A stretch of 64,000 bases of DNA from CAYNLK01 sp964398055 (GTDB taxonomy: Bacteria; Chloroflexota; Anaerolineae; 4572-78; J111): the NCBI GenBank assembly GCA_964398055.1, contig CAYNLK010000008.1:1-64000 (forward strand). The letters are read 5' to 3'. Below, piece by piece: positions 17,001 to 25,639 of the stretch. The notes below the pieces were generated by a model. The model was not told the DNA's origin, made no database searches, and saw only the letters and a list, made by a program, of their open reading frames with translations. Numbering within the stretch: position 1 is the stretch's first letter; each line of letters begins with the position of its first letter. The translations under genes and the position numbers were made by a program.

Positions 17001-19463
17001 TTATTTTTGCAGCTCCAGCGCCTGTTTGACCGCCTGGTAGGCATTGACCAGGCCATAACCGGCCACGTTGTTGGGCCTCTGGCTGGTATCCGTGGTAAGG
17101 ACGCACACCCCGCTGGTATCAGGCGGCCCATTCTCAGCCAGCTCATCACCAAACATACCCCCGACCAGAGTTGAGCTGGCAATGAAAGGAGTGGCCGTCT
17201 CGATCAGAATTTGCTCGGTGCGGTCAATATCGCCGATGAGTCTGGGGTTGGCCGACCACATCAGCGCCACCACGCCGGCCACATGCGGCCCGGCCATCGA
17301 CGTGCCGGACAATTCGGCATAGCTGCTACCCGGCATAGCCGACAATACCTGTATGCCTGGGGCCAGAATATCGGGTTTGGTCCGGCCGCTGCCGTCCACC
17401 GTCACTGGACCGGCGCTGCTGAATGGGGCTAATTCATTCTGAGTATCCACCGCGCCCACGCTAAAAACCTCATCGTAGATGGCAATGGGATCGGTCACAG
17501 TGCTACAAGCCGGTCCATCGTTGCCGGCTGAAGCGACCACAAAGATGCCCGCCGACCGGAGCGCCTGCACCGCCGGTTGCAGCACGGTCGGATCACAACC
17601 CTCGGTATCGGCCGGGCAGCCCCACGAGTTATTGAGAATGTGCGCTCCGCGAGCTGGATCGCCGTCGCTGAAAGGGTCGCCCTCCGGCGGGTAGGGGGCC
17701 AGCATAAACTGCATGCAATCCAGGTACAGGGCCGGATTGCCGACGTTGCGAGTCAGGTTGGCGCAGGCAATCCACGTGGCAGCCGGGGCCACACCCACGT
17801 GTTGCCCCAGCACCGAACCGAGGGTATGGCTGCCATGCCCGCTAAAATCGGTGGGGGCGGGCGTGTTGCCCCACGGGTCCAGCCAATTGTAGGCGTGGTC
17901 ACCGCTGCGGCCGCGATAGCCATCGATCAGCTCCGGGTGATCCCACTGCACCCCGCTATCCGATTGGCCCACCACAATTCCTTCGCCCCGCACGCCCAGC
18001 TCACGCCAAACCCGGTCCGCGCCGATGTTGGTCAGGTTCCAGTGGGGTTCGGGAGGGGCGGGCAGGTCGCCCCGGTCGGTTGGCAGCTCGTCGAGGGGGC
18101 GCAGGCGGGGACTGGCCAGGATACGGTCAACTTCGGGCCGGGTAGCCAGCAGCAGCCAGGCCAGCAGCCCACCGTCTACCTCGATGGCGTTGACCAGGTA
18201 GTAACTTTGGTAGCCAAAGCCCAGGATGCGCAGGAAATAGCGTAAGTCGGCCTGGGTGTTGTTGGCGTGGGTGACCAACTTCTCGTACACAAAGCGACGA
18301 CGGGCTGCGTCATTATCCATTTGGAAGGCCTCAGAGAGATCGGCCTGCTTTTTGAGCACCACAAACAGCCGGTCGCCATAGAAGCCGGGGTGTCCAGCGC
18401 CAAAATAGATACTGATGCCTATCAGCCAAAGTATTATCGTGCCGCCGGCGGCCAGAGCGAGGGGAAAGGGTCGCCTCCAGAAAGCGTATATCAGGCTGGC
18501 CAGCAAAGCCAGTCCCCAGCCAAGCAGGGCCGTAAGGAACGCTGCCCGTAAGGTCAGAGTGCTCAGCGGGTCGTCGGCAATCAGGGATAAGGCGTCGGTG
18601 TCTACTAAGGCGATGATGACGGCTGTGAGCAGGCCAATCAGCAGGGCAGCCGGCCGCCAGGTCAGCCGCGTCTCTGTGGGGGTGAGTGATTCAGCGGAGG
18701 AAGTAGGGTCAGGTTGGGGATAGGCCAGGATCATAACCAGCCAGCCCAGGCCCGGCAGGGCCAGCATCAGGCGCAACTGGCCGCTGTTGAAGCTCAAGCC
18801 GCTGGCGATGATGGTGAGCATGGCGCCGATGACCAGCCCACTGGCAAAGATATCCCAGCCCCGCTGACGAGGCTCGGTGGCAACGCGGTGCAGCCAGGTA
18901 TGGCCGATGATCAGGCCGGCATTCAACCCGGCTACCAGCCCCAGGGCCAGCGCCAGCAGGGCATCGAGCCGCGAGCCGAGCGCGCCCCACAGCAGCCAGG
19001 GATAGCTCACGACCGCGGCGCTGCCGGCCGCCAGCAGCAGGTTGGTAAGCCCGCCTGGGGCGCCGGGGACTGGCGCTTGCCGGCGCACAAAAAACCAGCC
19101 CAGCGCCAGGTAGAGCAAACTAAGGAATAATTGGCTCAGCAGGACCGCCTGGCTTTGGATAGGCAGCCACAGGCGGCCTGGCAACAAAATTAGGACGTAA
19201 CCGGCGGCCAGCAGCCAGGCCTGGAAAACTGCTCGTTGGCGCGGGACGCGCCACAGCCAGGCCAGGGGCAGCAGCGGTACGCCGATCAAAACGATCTCGG
19301 TGAAGGTAAGAACGGTGGCAGAGGTACTGCTGACACTCCCAAGCGCGGGGGCAATCCAGCCGGCCAGTTGGGTTGCAAAGGCCACCCCGTTGATCCAGAG
19401 AAAGGTCAAGCCGATGAGCAAGCGTCCCAGACAGGTTAGGTTGTTGGTTGGCGGTGTGGTCAT
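17001..19463 (-). CDS. Multi-spanning membrane protein with C-terminal subtilisin-like (S8) protease
   Basis: An 820-residue protein. Residues about 10-365 form ten or more membrane helices. After a linker, residues about 480-815 form an S8 subtilase domain with the full catalytic triad: Asp502 (GQSDSGVQWDHP), His543 (FSGHGSHTLG) and Ser722 (LSGTSMAGPHVAG), plus the oxyanion-hole Asn648 (SAGNDG). The ATG has an AGGAG ribosome site. A subtilase tied to such a long polytopic region is unusual; the protease domain is probably outside the cell membrane. There is no obvious partner; the next gene encodes a membrane-tethered hydrolase. Confidence 0.9.
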   Translation of the reverse strand: MTTPPTNNLTCLGRLLIGLTFLWINGVAFATQLAGWIAPALGSVSSTSATVLTFTEIVLIGVPLLPLAWLWRVPRQRAVFQAWLLAAGYVLILLPGRLWLPIQSQAVLLSQLFLSLLYLALGWFFVRRQAPVPGAPGGLTNLLLAAGSAAVVSYPWLLWGALGSRLDALLALALGLVAGLNAGLIIGHTWLHRVATEPRQRGWDIFASGLVIGAMLTIIASGLSFNSGQLRLMLALPGLGWLVMILAYPQPDPTSSAESLTPTETRLTWRPAALLIGLLTAVIIALVDTDALSLIADDPLSTLTLRAAFLTALLGWGLALLASLIYAFWRRPFPLALAAGGTIILWLIGISIYFGAGHPGFYGDRLFVVLKKQADLSEAFQMDNDAARRRFVYEKLVTHANNTQADLRYFLRILGFGYQSYYLVNAIEVDGGLLAWLLLATRPEVDRILASPRLRPLDELPTDRGDLPAPPEPHWNLTNIGADRVWRELGVRGEGIVVGQSDSGVQWDHPELIDGYRGRSGDHAYNWLDPWGNTPAPTDFSGHGSHTLGSVLGQHVGVAPAATWIACANLTRNVGNPALYLDCMQFMLAPYPPEGDPFSDGDPARGAHILNNSWGCPADTEGCDPTVLQPAVQALRSAGIFVVASAGNDGPACSTVTDPIAIYDEVFSVGAVDTQNELAPFSSAGPVTVDGSGRTKPDILAPGIQVLSAMPGSSYAELSGTSMAGPHVAGVVALMWSANPRLIGDIDRTEQILIETATPFIASSTLVGGMFGDELAENGPPDTSGVCVLTTDTSQRPNNVAGYGLVNAYQAVKQALELQK

Positions 19464-19875
19464 CAGTTGGCTCCTGGGGGTGCCGGGTACTGATCGAGCC
19501 GGCCGTTACCAGCGCGGCCGGTTGGTCAGCTCATATTTTAGAAGCATATAACCAGCCAATTTAACAAAATTGCGCCGTCGCCATGAACCACTGAAATGCT
19601 GAAGAGGCTGAAATTGCTGAATTTTGTAGGGGTCAGAATGATATTGAACAGTTGGAGTCGAGGCTTTAGCCGGTAATTCAGCCCTGTAACCGGCTGAAGC
19701 CTCGACTCCAGGAACTTAAATTTTTCCCCGGTGTTCAAAATGTTATTGACCCTTACAGAAATTGCTGAATTTCTACCTTTTCTCAACGTTTTCAAAAAAC
19801 TCAGCGACCTCAGCGATTCAAATTGGCGAAGCAACCCCGGTCAATTCGAGAGGGTATTCGCGCCCTATTCAATGC
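19464..19875. repeat. Spacer carrying a dispersed inverted-repeat element
   Basis: TGGAGTCGAGGCTTTAGCCGG (begins 19651) pairs with CCGGCTGAAGCCTCGACTCCA (19690-19710), and the flanks GGGGTCAGAATGATATTGAAC (from 19629) and GTTCAAAATGTTATTGACCC are imperfect complements. The right flank TGTTCAAAATG..TTACAG (19732-19758, 27 nt) recurs exactly, inverted, as the last 27 bases of the window (63974-64000). A 98-codon frame over this element is an artefact. No gene is seen. Confidence 0.7.
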
Positions 19876-21900
19876 TCAGATTAGCACGCTAAACATGCCG
19901 GTTGCGGCCAACATAATCACATAGCCAACCGCGCTCAAGGTCAGAAAACTGTAGTAGAGCTTGCCCCAGATCGACCAGCCGCTCCTGCGCCAGACCAGGA
20001 TGGTGGTCACGATCAGGGCCAGGGCCAGCAACGCCAGCAGCCAGGGAATGATGAACAACGGCGCTGACCAGCCCGGCAGGCTGGACAAAACCAGCAGGTT
20101 GGTGTTGACGATGATGGCGTAGAGGCTCACGCTGGTTAGCCCGATGACAAAGAGGCTGCTGAGCAGCCCAAACAGAATGACCGGGGCAGCGCAAAGCCAG
20201 CGCAGTCGCGTTTGAACCGGGGTATAGGCCCTTTTCTGGCGCCGGAGAAGATGAACCAGCCAGGCCAGGGGCCAAATAATGAAGGCCGACAACACTCCGG
20301 CCAGTAACAGGCCGGCCAGGCCCGTTTGAATCAGCGCCTCCGATTTGAGTTCACCGAGCAGATCGCGGATCAGATCGACCCGGACGACGTTCTTGGGTAC
20401 AAAACCGGATGGGGTCAGGTTGGCCAGGCAGGCAGTGTCAGGTTCAAGGTTGGGGTTGTCCAAAAAATCCTGAACAATCTGGTCGATGCAAGGACCGGAG
20501 CCAAGCGTACCGTGGCTACTCACCGGGCTGACCACGTGGTAACCGTTGGCCAGGTATGCGGCCGCCGCCGCGCCGAACGCCGGCGGGGTAATTGGGTCGA
20601 ACTGGCCGGATAATAACAGGGTGGGAATGTCGCTGGACACCGGCTCATCCACGGAGGCGGGCAGTTGGTCGACCTGCCAGAAGTCACAAACATCCAGGTA
20701 TTCCTGCAGCTCGGTGGGGGCGGTGGCGGCAAATTGGGGGCGAACGCCCTCGAGTGAGACGTCATTGGGGTCAAAGTCGGCATCCTCGGCGCAGACCACC
20801 GAGAAGTACGTTCCGTCGCTCATGGTCCGGTCAAAAGCCAGCAGCGGCCAGATGGCCTGTAGAAAGTTGTAGTCGCCGGCTTCGATATCGGCGACAACTT
20901 TGGGGAAGATGGCGTAGGCATCGGCCAGGTAGAAGATCTGGAACATCAGGTCGATCAAGCCGTCGCCGTCGAGCCAGGCTGCGACCGCCTGGCCGGTTTC
21001 CGGGTCGGTCAGTGTCACGCTGATGGGCTGCTCATTCAAGCGCCCAACCAGGTTGAAGAATTGTGTCTCTAGCTCCGGGTAATTAGCCTGGCAGGTGGGG
21101 TTATTGGCGCAACTGGCAAACATCTCGTTGAAAATTCGCTCTTTAGCCTGGGCTACCTGGGTGATAAAGTTGAGATGGGTTGGTACTACCCCATCGATGA
21201 TGACGCTGCGTAGATGCTCCGGGTAATGCCGCATCAGGTGCAGGGCCAGTAAGGTGCCGTACGAGACGCCGTAGAAATTGATCCGGTCATACCCCAGGGC
21301 GGCGCGGATGGCCTCAACATCGGCGGCGTTTTCCAGGCTGTTGTAAGCAGATAGATTGATCCCTTCGGCTTGCAGTCGCTGGCGACACCGGGCTAACAGC
21401 TCCTTTTCGCGCGGCAAGCTCTCGTCCGGCGGCAGCGGCAATATTTCAGGCCGGGCGTCGAACAGTTCCGGGCAGAGCAGATTAGGTTCAGTGTAGCGGG
21501 CGCCGCGCTGGTTAAAAATAACGATGTCCCGCGTCTGGGCCAGGGGACTGCTGCTCATCTCCAGGCTGAAGACTTCAAAGGCGTCACCGCCCGGCCCGCC
21601 CTGGGCCATAAATAATGGGTCGGGCTGGCGGTCCTGGCCGATAGCCCGGCGGATGGCTACCGGCAGCCGGATGGTCGGCCCGGCGGGATCGGCGTGGCGT
21701 TCCGGCGCGGTCACATAACCGCACTCGTAGCCGGAAGACTCAGGGGGCATAAAGCTAAGGATGGGAAACTCAAACATGCATGGGGCCGGTTCAAAGGCAG
21801 CGGATGGCGCTTGAAGGGGAGGTTCGCCGGCTGTAATAGGGGGAGCGATGGTCAGAACGATCAGGATGATGAGCAGGGCGATTAACTTTTGTCGGATCAT
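19876..21900 (-). CDS. TAP-like alpha/beta hydrolase with C-terminal membrane domain
   Basis: A 674-residue protein. A signal peptide covers about residues 1-25. The alpha/beta-hydrolase domain (about 40-500) has the nucleophile Ser in GVSYGTL, the acid in LSGQFDPITPP and the His in SSHGTLGSG, with a TAP-like C-terminal half as in proline iminopeptidase/tripeptidyl aminopeptidase relatives. The last 160 residues form four membrane helices, which is not usual for this family and should anchor the enzyme at the outer face. I use ATG 21900; a TTG ten codons upstream is possible. Peptidase activity is likely, substrate unknown. Confidence 0.85.
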   Translation of the reverse strand: MIRQKLIALLIILIVLTIAPPITAGEPPLQAPSAAFEPAPCMFEFPILSFMPPESSGYECGYVTAPERHADPAGPTIRLPVAIRRAIGQDRQPDPLFMAQGGPGGDAFEVFSLEMSSSPLAQTRDIVIFNQRGARYTEPNLLCPELFDARPEILPLPPDESLPREKELLARCRQRLQAEGINLSAYNSLENAADVEAIRAALGYDRINFYGVSYGTLLALHLMRHYPEHLRSVIIDGVVPTHLNFITQVAQAKERIFNEMFASCANNPTCQANYPELETQFFNLVGRLNEQPISVTLTDPETGQAVAAWLDGDGLIDLMFQIFYLADAYAIFPKVVADIEAGDYNFLQAIWPLLAFDRTMSDGTYFSVVCAEDADFDPNDVSLEGVRPQFAATAPTELQEYLDVCDFWQVDQLPASVDEPVSSDIPTLLLSGQFDPITPPAFGAAAAAYLANGYHVVSPVSSHGTLGSGPCIDQIVQDFLDNPNLEPDTACLANLTPSGFVPKNVVRVDLIRDLLGELKSEALIQTGLAGLLLAGVLSAFIIWPLAWLVHLLRRQKRAYTPVQTRLRWLCAAPVILFGLLSSLFVIGLTSVSLYAIIVNTNLLVLSSLPGWSAPLFIIPWLLALLALALIVTTILVWRRSGWSIWGKLYYSFLTLSAVGYVIMLAATGMFSVLI

Positions 21901-22010
21901 ATTGGCCTGTTGGAATTTAGCTGCAAGCAATGGGCAATCAGCGATACTATAAAGAAAGTTGGGCGGTTGTCAAGAGGGTGAGGCCGGGCCAATCCCAATA
22001 ACCGGTCAAA

Positions 22011-22040
22011 AAAACGGCGGCTGTTCAACCGACAGCCGCC
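22011..22040 (-). terminator. Intrinsic terminator of the NrfD operon
   Basis: GGCGGCTGT (22016-22024) and ACAGCCGCC (22032-22040) form a 9-bp stem with a 7-nt loop; on the minus strand it is followed by GTTTTTTT. It lies 34 nt past the stop of the NrfD-like gene. Confidence 0.85.
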
Positions 22041-22073
22041 AATAAAAAAGGAAGGAACAGGGCAGGGCGTGGG

Positions 22074-23396
22074 TTAACTTTTTCCAACCTCGTGTTGCGG
22101 CGGGAATACCGGTAGATACCTGGCCGCCAGGCCAAAGGCAAGCACCCCAACCGTAACCAGGGACAGGGTCACCATAATTTCCATCCACGAGGGGAAGTAG
22201 ATGAAACCGGTGTAGGGCCACAGGCCAACCAGGCTGACATTGAGCCGGTTCAAGACCACTCCAAAGAGAATTATCATCAGCGCCCCGCTAAAGAGGACGA
22301 CCGGTTTTTGCCGGAGCGGTTTCTGGGCGAACAGAATCATTGGGGCTATTACGCCCAGGCCAATCTCCACCCAGAAGGCCCCGGCTTGCAGGGTCGGTTC
22401 AAACAGCAGCGGCCAGACGCCTCGCAGCACCAGATCAGCCAGTTTGGTGACCAGGTAGACGGCCAAGACGATGGCGGCATACCTGGCCAGGTCGGCCAGC
22501 AGATGCAATTCAAGGCCACGTTTGAAGGCTTTGGAACTCAGGGTTGACTCGACGATGGTCATCGCCAGGCCAACCGCCACGGCTGAGAGCCAGAAGAAAA
22601 GCGGCAGAAACAGCGAGTACCACAGCGGTGACAGTTTCGTCGGCACCAGCACCCACAGCGACCCCAGCGAAGATTGGTGCAGGGTCGAGAGCACCACACC
22701 CAGAATGACGAAGCCGATCGAGACTCTCTTGAGCAGGCGATACAACGGCACGGTTGGTAAGCGTTGGGTAATCAACTTGAACCGGTTGACTCGTTCCAGA
22801 ATGACCGGCAGAAACTCGATGAATAGGACGGTGGTGTAGGTGGCGACACACAGACCGACCTCCCACATGACCGAGTGGTGCTGCCAGTGGACCAGCGGCC
22901 GCCAAACATTATAGGGCCGGCCCAGGTCGACCATAAGGCCGCCGATCACCAACAAATAGCCCAGTAACCCGGTTAGAATCGCCGGCCTGACCAGCGGCTC
23001 AAAGCGCTTTTGGCCAAAGATGTGGCCGAGGGCGGCCATCACAAAGCCCCCGGCGGCCAGGGCGACCCCGCCCATCACGTCGAAACCGATCCAGATACCC
23101 CAGGGGAAGCGATTGCTCAGGTTGCTGATTTCACCAATGCCATAGACGTAGCGGAGCAGCACCAGGCCGGTACCCGTGCCCAGGATAGTGACCAGGATCA
23201 GGGTGCGGATGACCTGCCAACGTGAGGCAAAGCGAGGCATCGGGATAGGCAATAGATCGGCGGCCGGCAGGTGCACGCTCTCCGGCCGGCCAACCAGCCG
23301 GTAGGCGACGTAGCGGACCCCCACGATGAAGAGCACAGGAATGGCGATACTGAGGGCAATGACAAATAGTAAGAGGGGTGAAACCATTATGTCCAT
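22074..23396 (-). CDS. NrfD/HybB-type integral membrane quinol-interacting subunit
   Basis: A 440-residue protein with about ten membrane helices, matching the HybB/NrfD (polysulfide reductase NrfD) family, which carries electrons between the quinone pool and an attached iron-sulfur protein. Conserved features seen include WGIWIGFDVMGGVALAAGGF, DLGRPYNVWRPL and LHQSSLGSLW, typical of the HybB branch. It starts at ATG with AAGGAG upstream and lies 3 nt after the HybA-like gene. With that protein and the heptahaem cytochrome it forms a three-part complex without a catalytic molybdo- or hydrogenase subunit, so it probably links menaquinol to the multihaem chain. Confidence 0.9.
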   Translation of the reverse strand: MDIMVSPLLLFVIALSIAIPVLFIVGVRYVAYRLVGRPESVHLPAADLLPIPMPRFASRWQVIRTLILVTILGTGTGLVLLRYVYGIGEISNLSNRFPWGIWIGFDVMGGVALAAGGFVMAALGHIFGQKRFEPLVRPAILTGLLGYLLVIGGLMVDLGRPYNVWRPLVHWQHHSVMWEVGLCVATYTTVLFIEFLPVILERVNRFKLITQRLPTVPLYRLLKRVSIGFVILGVVLSTLHQSSLGSLWVLVPTKLSPLWYSLFLPLFFWLSAVAVGLAMTIVESTLSSKAFKRGLELHLLADLARYAAIVLAVYLVTKLADLVLRGVWPLLFEPTLQAGAFWVEIGLGVIAPMILFAQKPLRQKPVVLFSGALMIILFGVVLNRLNVSLVGLWPYTGFIYFPSWMEIMVTLSLVTVGVLAFGLAARYLPVFPPQHEVGKS

Positions 23397-23399
23397 ACC

Positions 23400-24317
23400 T
23401 TACTCCTTTGGCTGGGGCGGCGGCGTCTCAGCCAGATGGGCTACCTGGCGGTGGGTGTAGGCGGCTGTACCGGCCATCAAGGCCGCAACACCGGTAATAA
23501 CAAACGGCAACGTCCGCATGATCTTCTCGGTTTCTTCTGGGGGGGCTGTTGCAGGTAAGTTAGCCGGAAAGCCCAACTCCTCGAAGGGGATATCAGACAA
23601 ATAGAGCATCGCTGTACCGCCGACCTCGTGCTCGCCAAAGATGTGATCCACATAGCGCTTTGGATTTGAAGCAATTTGGCCGTGCGCCCGGGCCAGCAAC
23701 CGGTCTCGTTGGCCGAACTGGAGGGCGCCGGTGGGACAGGCTTCCGTACAGGCCGGTTTTTGACCTTCCTGCAAGCGGGCATAGCACATCCAGCATTTGC
23801 TGATGACCGGGGTAAGGCCGTTATCCCACTCAAAACTGGGAATTTCAAAGGGACAGGCCAATTGGCAGTAGCGGCAACCCAGACAGCGTTCCGGACGGTA
23901 GACCACCGGCCCGGCTTCACTCTTGTACATCGCCGCGGCCGGGCAGGCCGAGACACAGGCCGCATCCACGCAATGCATACACTGCCGCTTGACGAAGCGG
24001 GTCACGGAGTCACCCTCAGCCGTGGTGACCTGACGGGTATCAACAAAGGTGTAGCTTTGGCTGCTGAGCGCCTGGGGTTCAACATTGCTATTGGGCAGCT
24101 TGTTGAAGGCTTTGCAGGCCAGGGCGCAGGAATTGCAGCCCACGCAGCGGGTCAGATCAATCAATACCCCCCAAGTGGATGCGGTCGCGTTGCCGCTGGC
24201 CTGGGCAGGTTGAGTCTGGCTGCCAAGCAGATGGGCGGCCACCATCACCGTCGCCCCAACCCCCATCTGTTTCAGGAAAGCCCGTCTTGAAAGCTTTGCT
24301 TTGGTGTGGCTGCTCAT
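23400..24317 (-). CDS. HybA-like four-cluster ferredoxin subunit with Tat signal
   Basis: A 305-residue protein. It opens with the twin-arginine signal LSRRAFLKQMG and a hydrophobic stretch, so it is exported folded. Sixteen cysteines in four groups (CVGCNSCALAC; CMHCVDAACVSAC; CLGCRYCQLAC; CWMCYARLQEGQKPACTEAC) hold four [4Fe-4S] clusters. A C-terminal membrane helix (about residues 265-285) is like that of HybA. I start at ATG 24317, which overlaps the preceding stop as ATGA; the open frame extends 54 codons upstream but those lie inside the cytochrome gene. It is the electron conduit between the heptahaem protein and the NrfD-type subunit. Confidence 0.92.
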   Translation of the reverse strand: MSSHTKAKLSRRAFLKQMGVGATVMVAAHLLGSQTQPAQASGNATASTWGVLIDLTRCVGCNSCALACKAFNKLPNSNVEPQALSSQSYTFVDTRQVTTAEGDSVTRFVKRQCMHCVDAACVSACPAAAMYKSEAGPVVYRPERCLGCRYCQLACPFEIPSFEWDNGLTPVISKCWMCYARLQEGQKPACTEACPTGALQFGQRDRLLARAHGQIASNPKRYVDHIFGEHEVGGTAMLYLSDIPFEELGFPANLPATAPPEETEKIMRTLPFVITGVAALMAGTAAYTHRQVAHLAETPPPQPKE

Positions 24318-25174
24318 TTTTTCATCCCCTGGCTGATGTAGCCAAGCGCCAGCATAAAGATGATGCCCAACATGCCCCCTACGCCCATTCCCAGACCCAG
24401 GCTGAGTGGGGTGATGGTCATTAGAGATTTGTTGGTTTGTTCCACATTTTCCAATTTGGCAATAAGTTCCGGCTCGCACGCTGGTGTGTCCACCGACCGG
24501 ACCGTGCTGACCGGCCTGGTATTTTCGCGATGAACCTCATGCCCATGGCAACCGACACAATCTTTTGACAGGACGGCCGTAAAATCGTGACTTGGGCTTG
24601 GAATTTCAGCCTCTTCGGCGCGGGTGCTGACCGGAACAACTTCTTCATGGGCATTTGTTGACGACAGATGGCAATCAATGCATGAAACGCCTGATTGGCC
24701 GTGGGCCGTGTCTAGCCGCTCATGGTGGCAGGCGACGCACAGCCGGTCGTCAGATACCCGAAACTCCTGGGAGTGGGACAGGTGGCAGCCAATGCACTGC
24801 ACGCCGCTTTGGGCGTGGATGCTGGTTTCCCATTGTTGAAAGGTGCTGGTGTGGCAATCCTGGCAGATTGAGGAGTCAACCGTCAATTGCATTACCCCGC
24901 CTTCGGGATGGTCTTTCACATAAACCCCGTGACAATCTTCGCAGGCGGCCCCCAGCCTGCCCCCGGCCTTATCGACGGCGTGAGCGTGGGGGGAATCTTG
25001 CCAGGCATCTGTCTCCTCGCGGTGACACTCGGCGCACTTTTCGGCGCCGGCTGGGGCCGGAGGGCCGGCATTGACTCCAACCGGTAGAATCAAGCCAACC
25101 AGGACCAGCAGACTCATGATCGAGATCAACGACCAGCCGGCGCGGCGCCAGAGCGCTGATTTGGTTTTGGTCAT
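24314..25174 (-). CDS. Heptahaem c-type cytochrome
   Basis: A 286-residue protein with an N-terminal signal/anchor, seven CXXCH motifs (CAECH, CEDCH, CQDCH, CIGCH, CVACH, CIDCH, CVGCH) and a C-terminal membrane helix of about 25 residues. The ATG at 25174 has a GGAGG site; a start six codons earlier is less likely. Spacing of the motifs is like that of the octahaem protein at 15941, and the two are probably paralogues. It is encoded directly before the HybA-like and NrfD-type genes with a 4-nt overlap, so it should be the periplasmic haem subunit of that complex. Confidence 0.9.
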   Translation of the reverse strand: MTKTKSALWRRAGWSLISIMSLLVLVGLILPVGVNAGPPAPAGAEKCAECHREETDAWQDSPHAHAVDKAGGRLGAACEDCHGVYVKDHPEGGVMQLTVDSSICQDCHTSTFQQWETSIHAQSGVQCIGCHLSHSQEFRVSDDRLCVACHHERLDTAHGQSGVSCIDCHLSSTNAHEEVVPVSTRAEEAEIPSPSHDFTAVLSKDCVGCHGHEVHRENTRPVSTVRSVDTPACEPELIAKLENVEQTNKSLMTITPLSLGLGMGVGGMLGIIFMLALGYISQGMKK

Positions 25175-25212
25175 ATTTTTCCTCCACTCCAAGTGGTGAT
25201 AATCCAGATGCC

Positions 25213-25338
25213 TTAGACTTTGATCGCCTCCAGGAGGCAGCAGCCTTTATTGATGAGCCAAATCCCCAAGATCGGCACACCAAATCGCAGGATGGCCAAA
25301 ATGATGAAAACAAGCATAATGGTGAGTAGCTGGGCCAT
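25213..25338 (-). CDS. 41-residue single-helix membrane protein (small ORF)
   Basis: A short gene I find by reading the strand directly. It starts at ATG 25338 with an AAAGGAG ribosome site 6 nt upstream and ends with TAA 38 nt before the heptahaem gene. The product starts MAQLLTIMLVFIILAIL and continues with RFGVPILGIWLINKGCC, one membrane helix followed by a Cys-Cys pair and a short charged tail. It heads the operon with the heptahaem, HybA-like and NrfD-type genes. The ILRFGVP segment matches ILRLGVP in the Cys-rich membrane protein encoded before the octahaem gene at 15541, so the two may be assembly factors or small subunits of related haem complexes. No family is recognised. Confidence 0.7.
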   Translation of the reverse strand: MAQLLTIMLVFIILAILRFGVPILGIWLINKGCCLLEAIKV

Positions 25339-25581
25339 TGTTAGCTCCTTTCAATTGCGCTATAACCTCTAATCCGTTACCTTAACTCTATCATATCGGC
25401 GTGATCAACTCCATAGGGGATGCCACCCATTTTTGGGCTCAAGTTTCCAGGCCGGTAGAAACAGAGATTTGGGGTTACTTGGCTAAGGGGGATGAGGGGT
25501 CTCCCCCATTATGGGGTAAATCCCCTAAAATAGTAATTGGTTACCTGAGGAAAATACCCCATGAGTGGCCCCAGGGGAAAC
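25339..25581. promoter_or_regulatory. Upstream region of the NrfD-module operon
   Basis: ATGGGGTA (25511-25518) and TACCCCAT (25555-25562) form an inverted pair 173-224 bp upstream of the 41-residue gene. The 9-mer ATGGGGTAA also occurs at 15431, about 100 bp upstream of the related Cys-rich small protein gene. This suggests a shared regulator, possibly the NarL-type protein at 14471. No gene is seen in this stretch. Confidence 0.35.
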
Positions 25582-25616
25582 AAAAAAAGCCGGACACAAA
25601 TCCGTATCCGGCTTTT
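25582..25616 (-). terminator. Intrinsic terminator of the decahaem gene
   Basis: AAAAGCCGGA (25585-25594) pairs with TCCGGCTTTT (25607-25616); read on the minus strand the stem is followed by TTTTTTT. It lies 24 nt past the stop of the decahaem cytochrome gene. Confidence 0.85.
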
Positions 25617-25639
25617 CTTACCTAACTAGACGTCAGCTT

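Noticed and set aside
19538..19834. 98-codon minus-strand frame
   Set aside because: It covers a dispersed hairpin element whose arm recurs at the end of the window.
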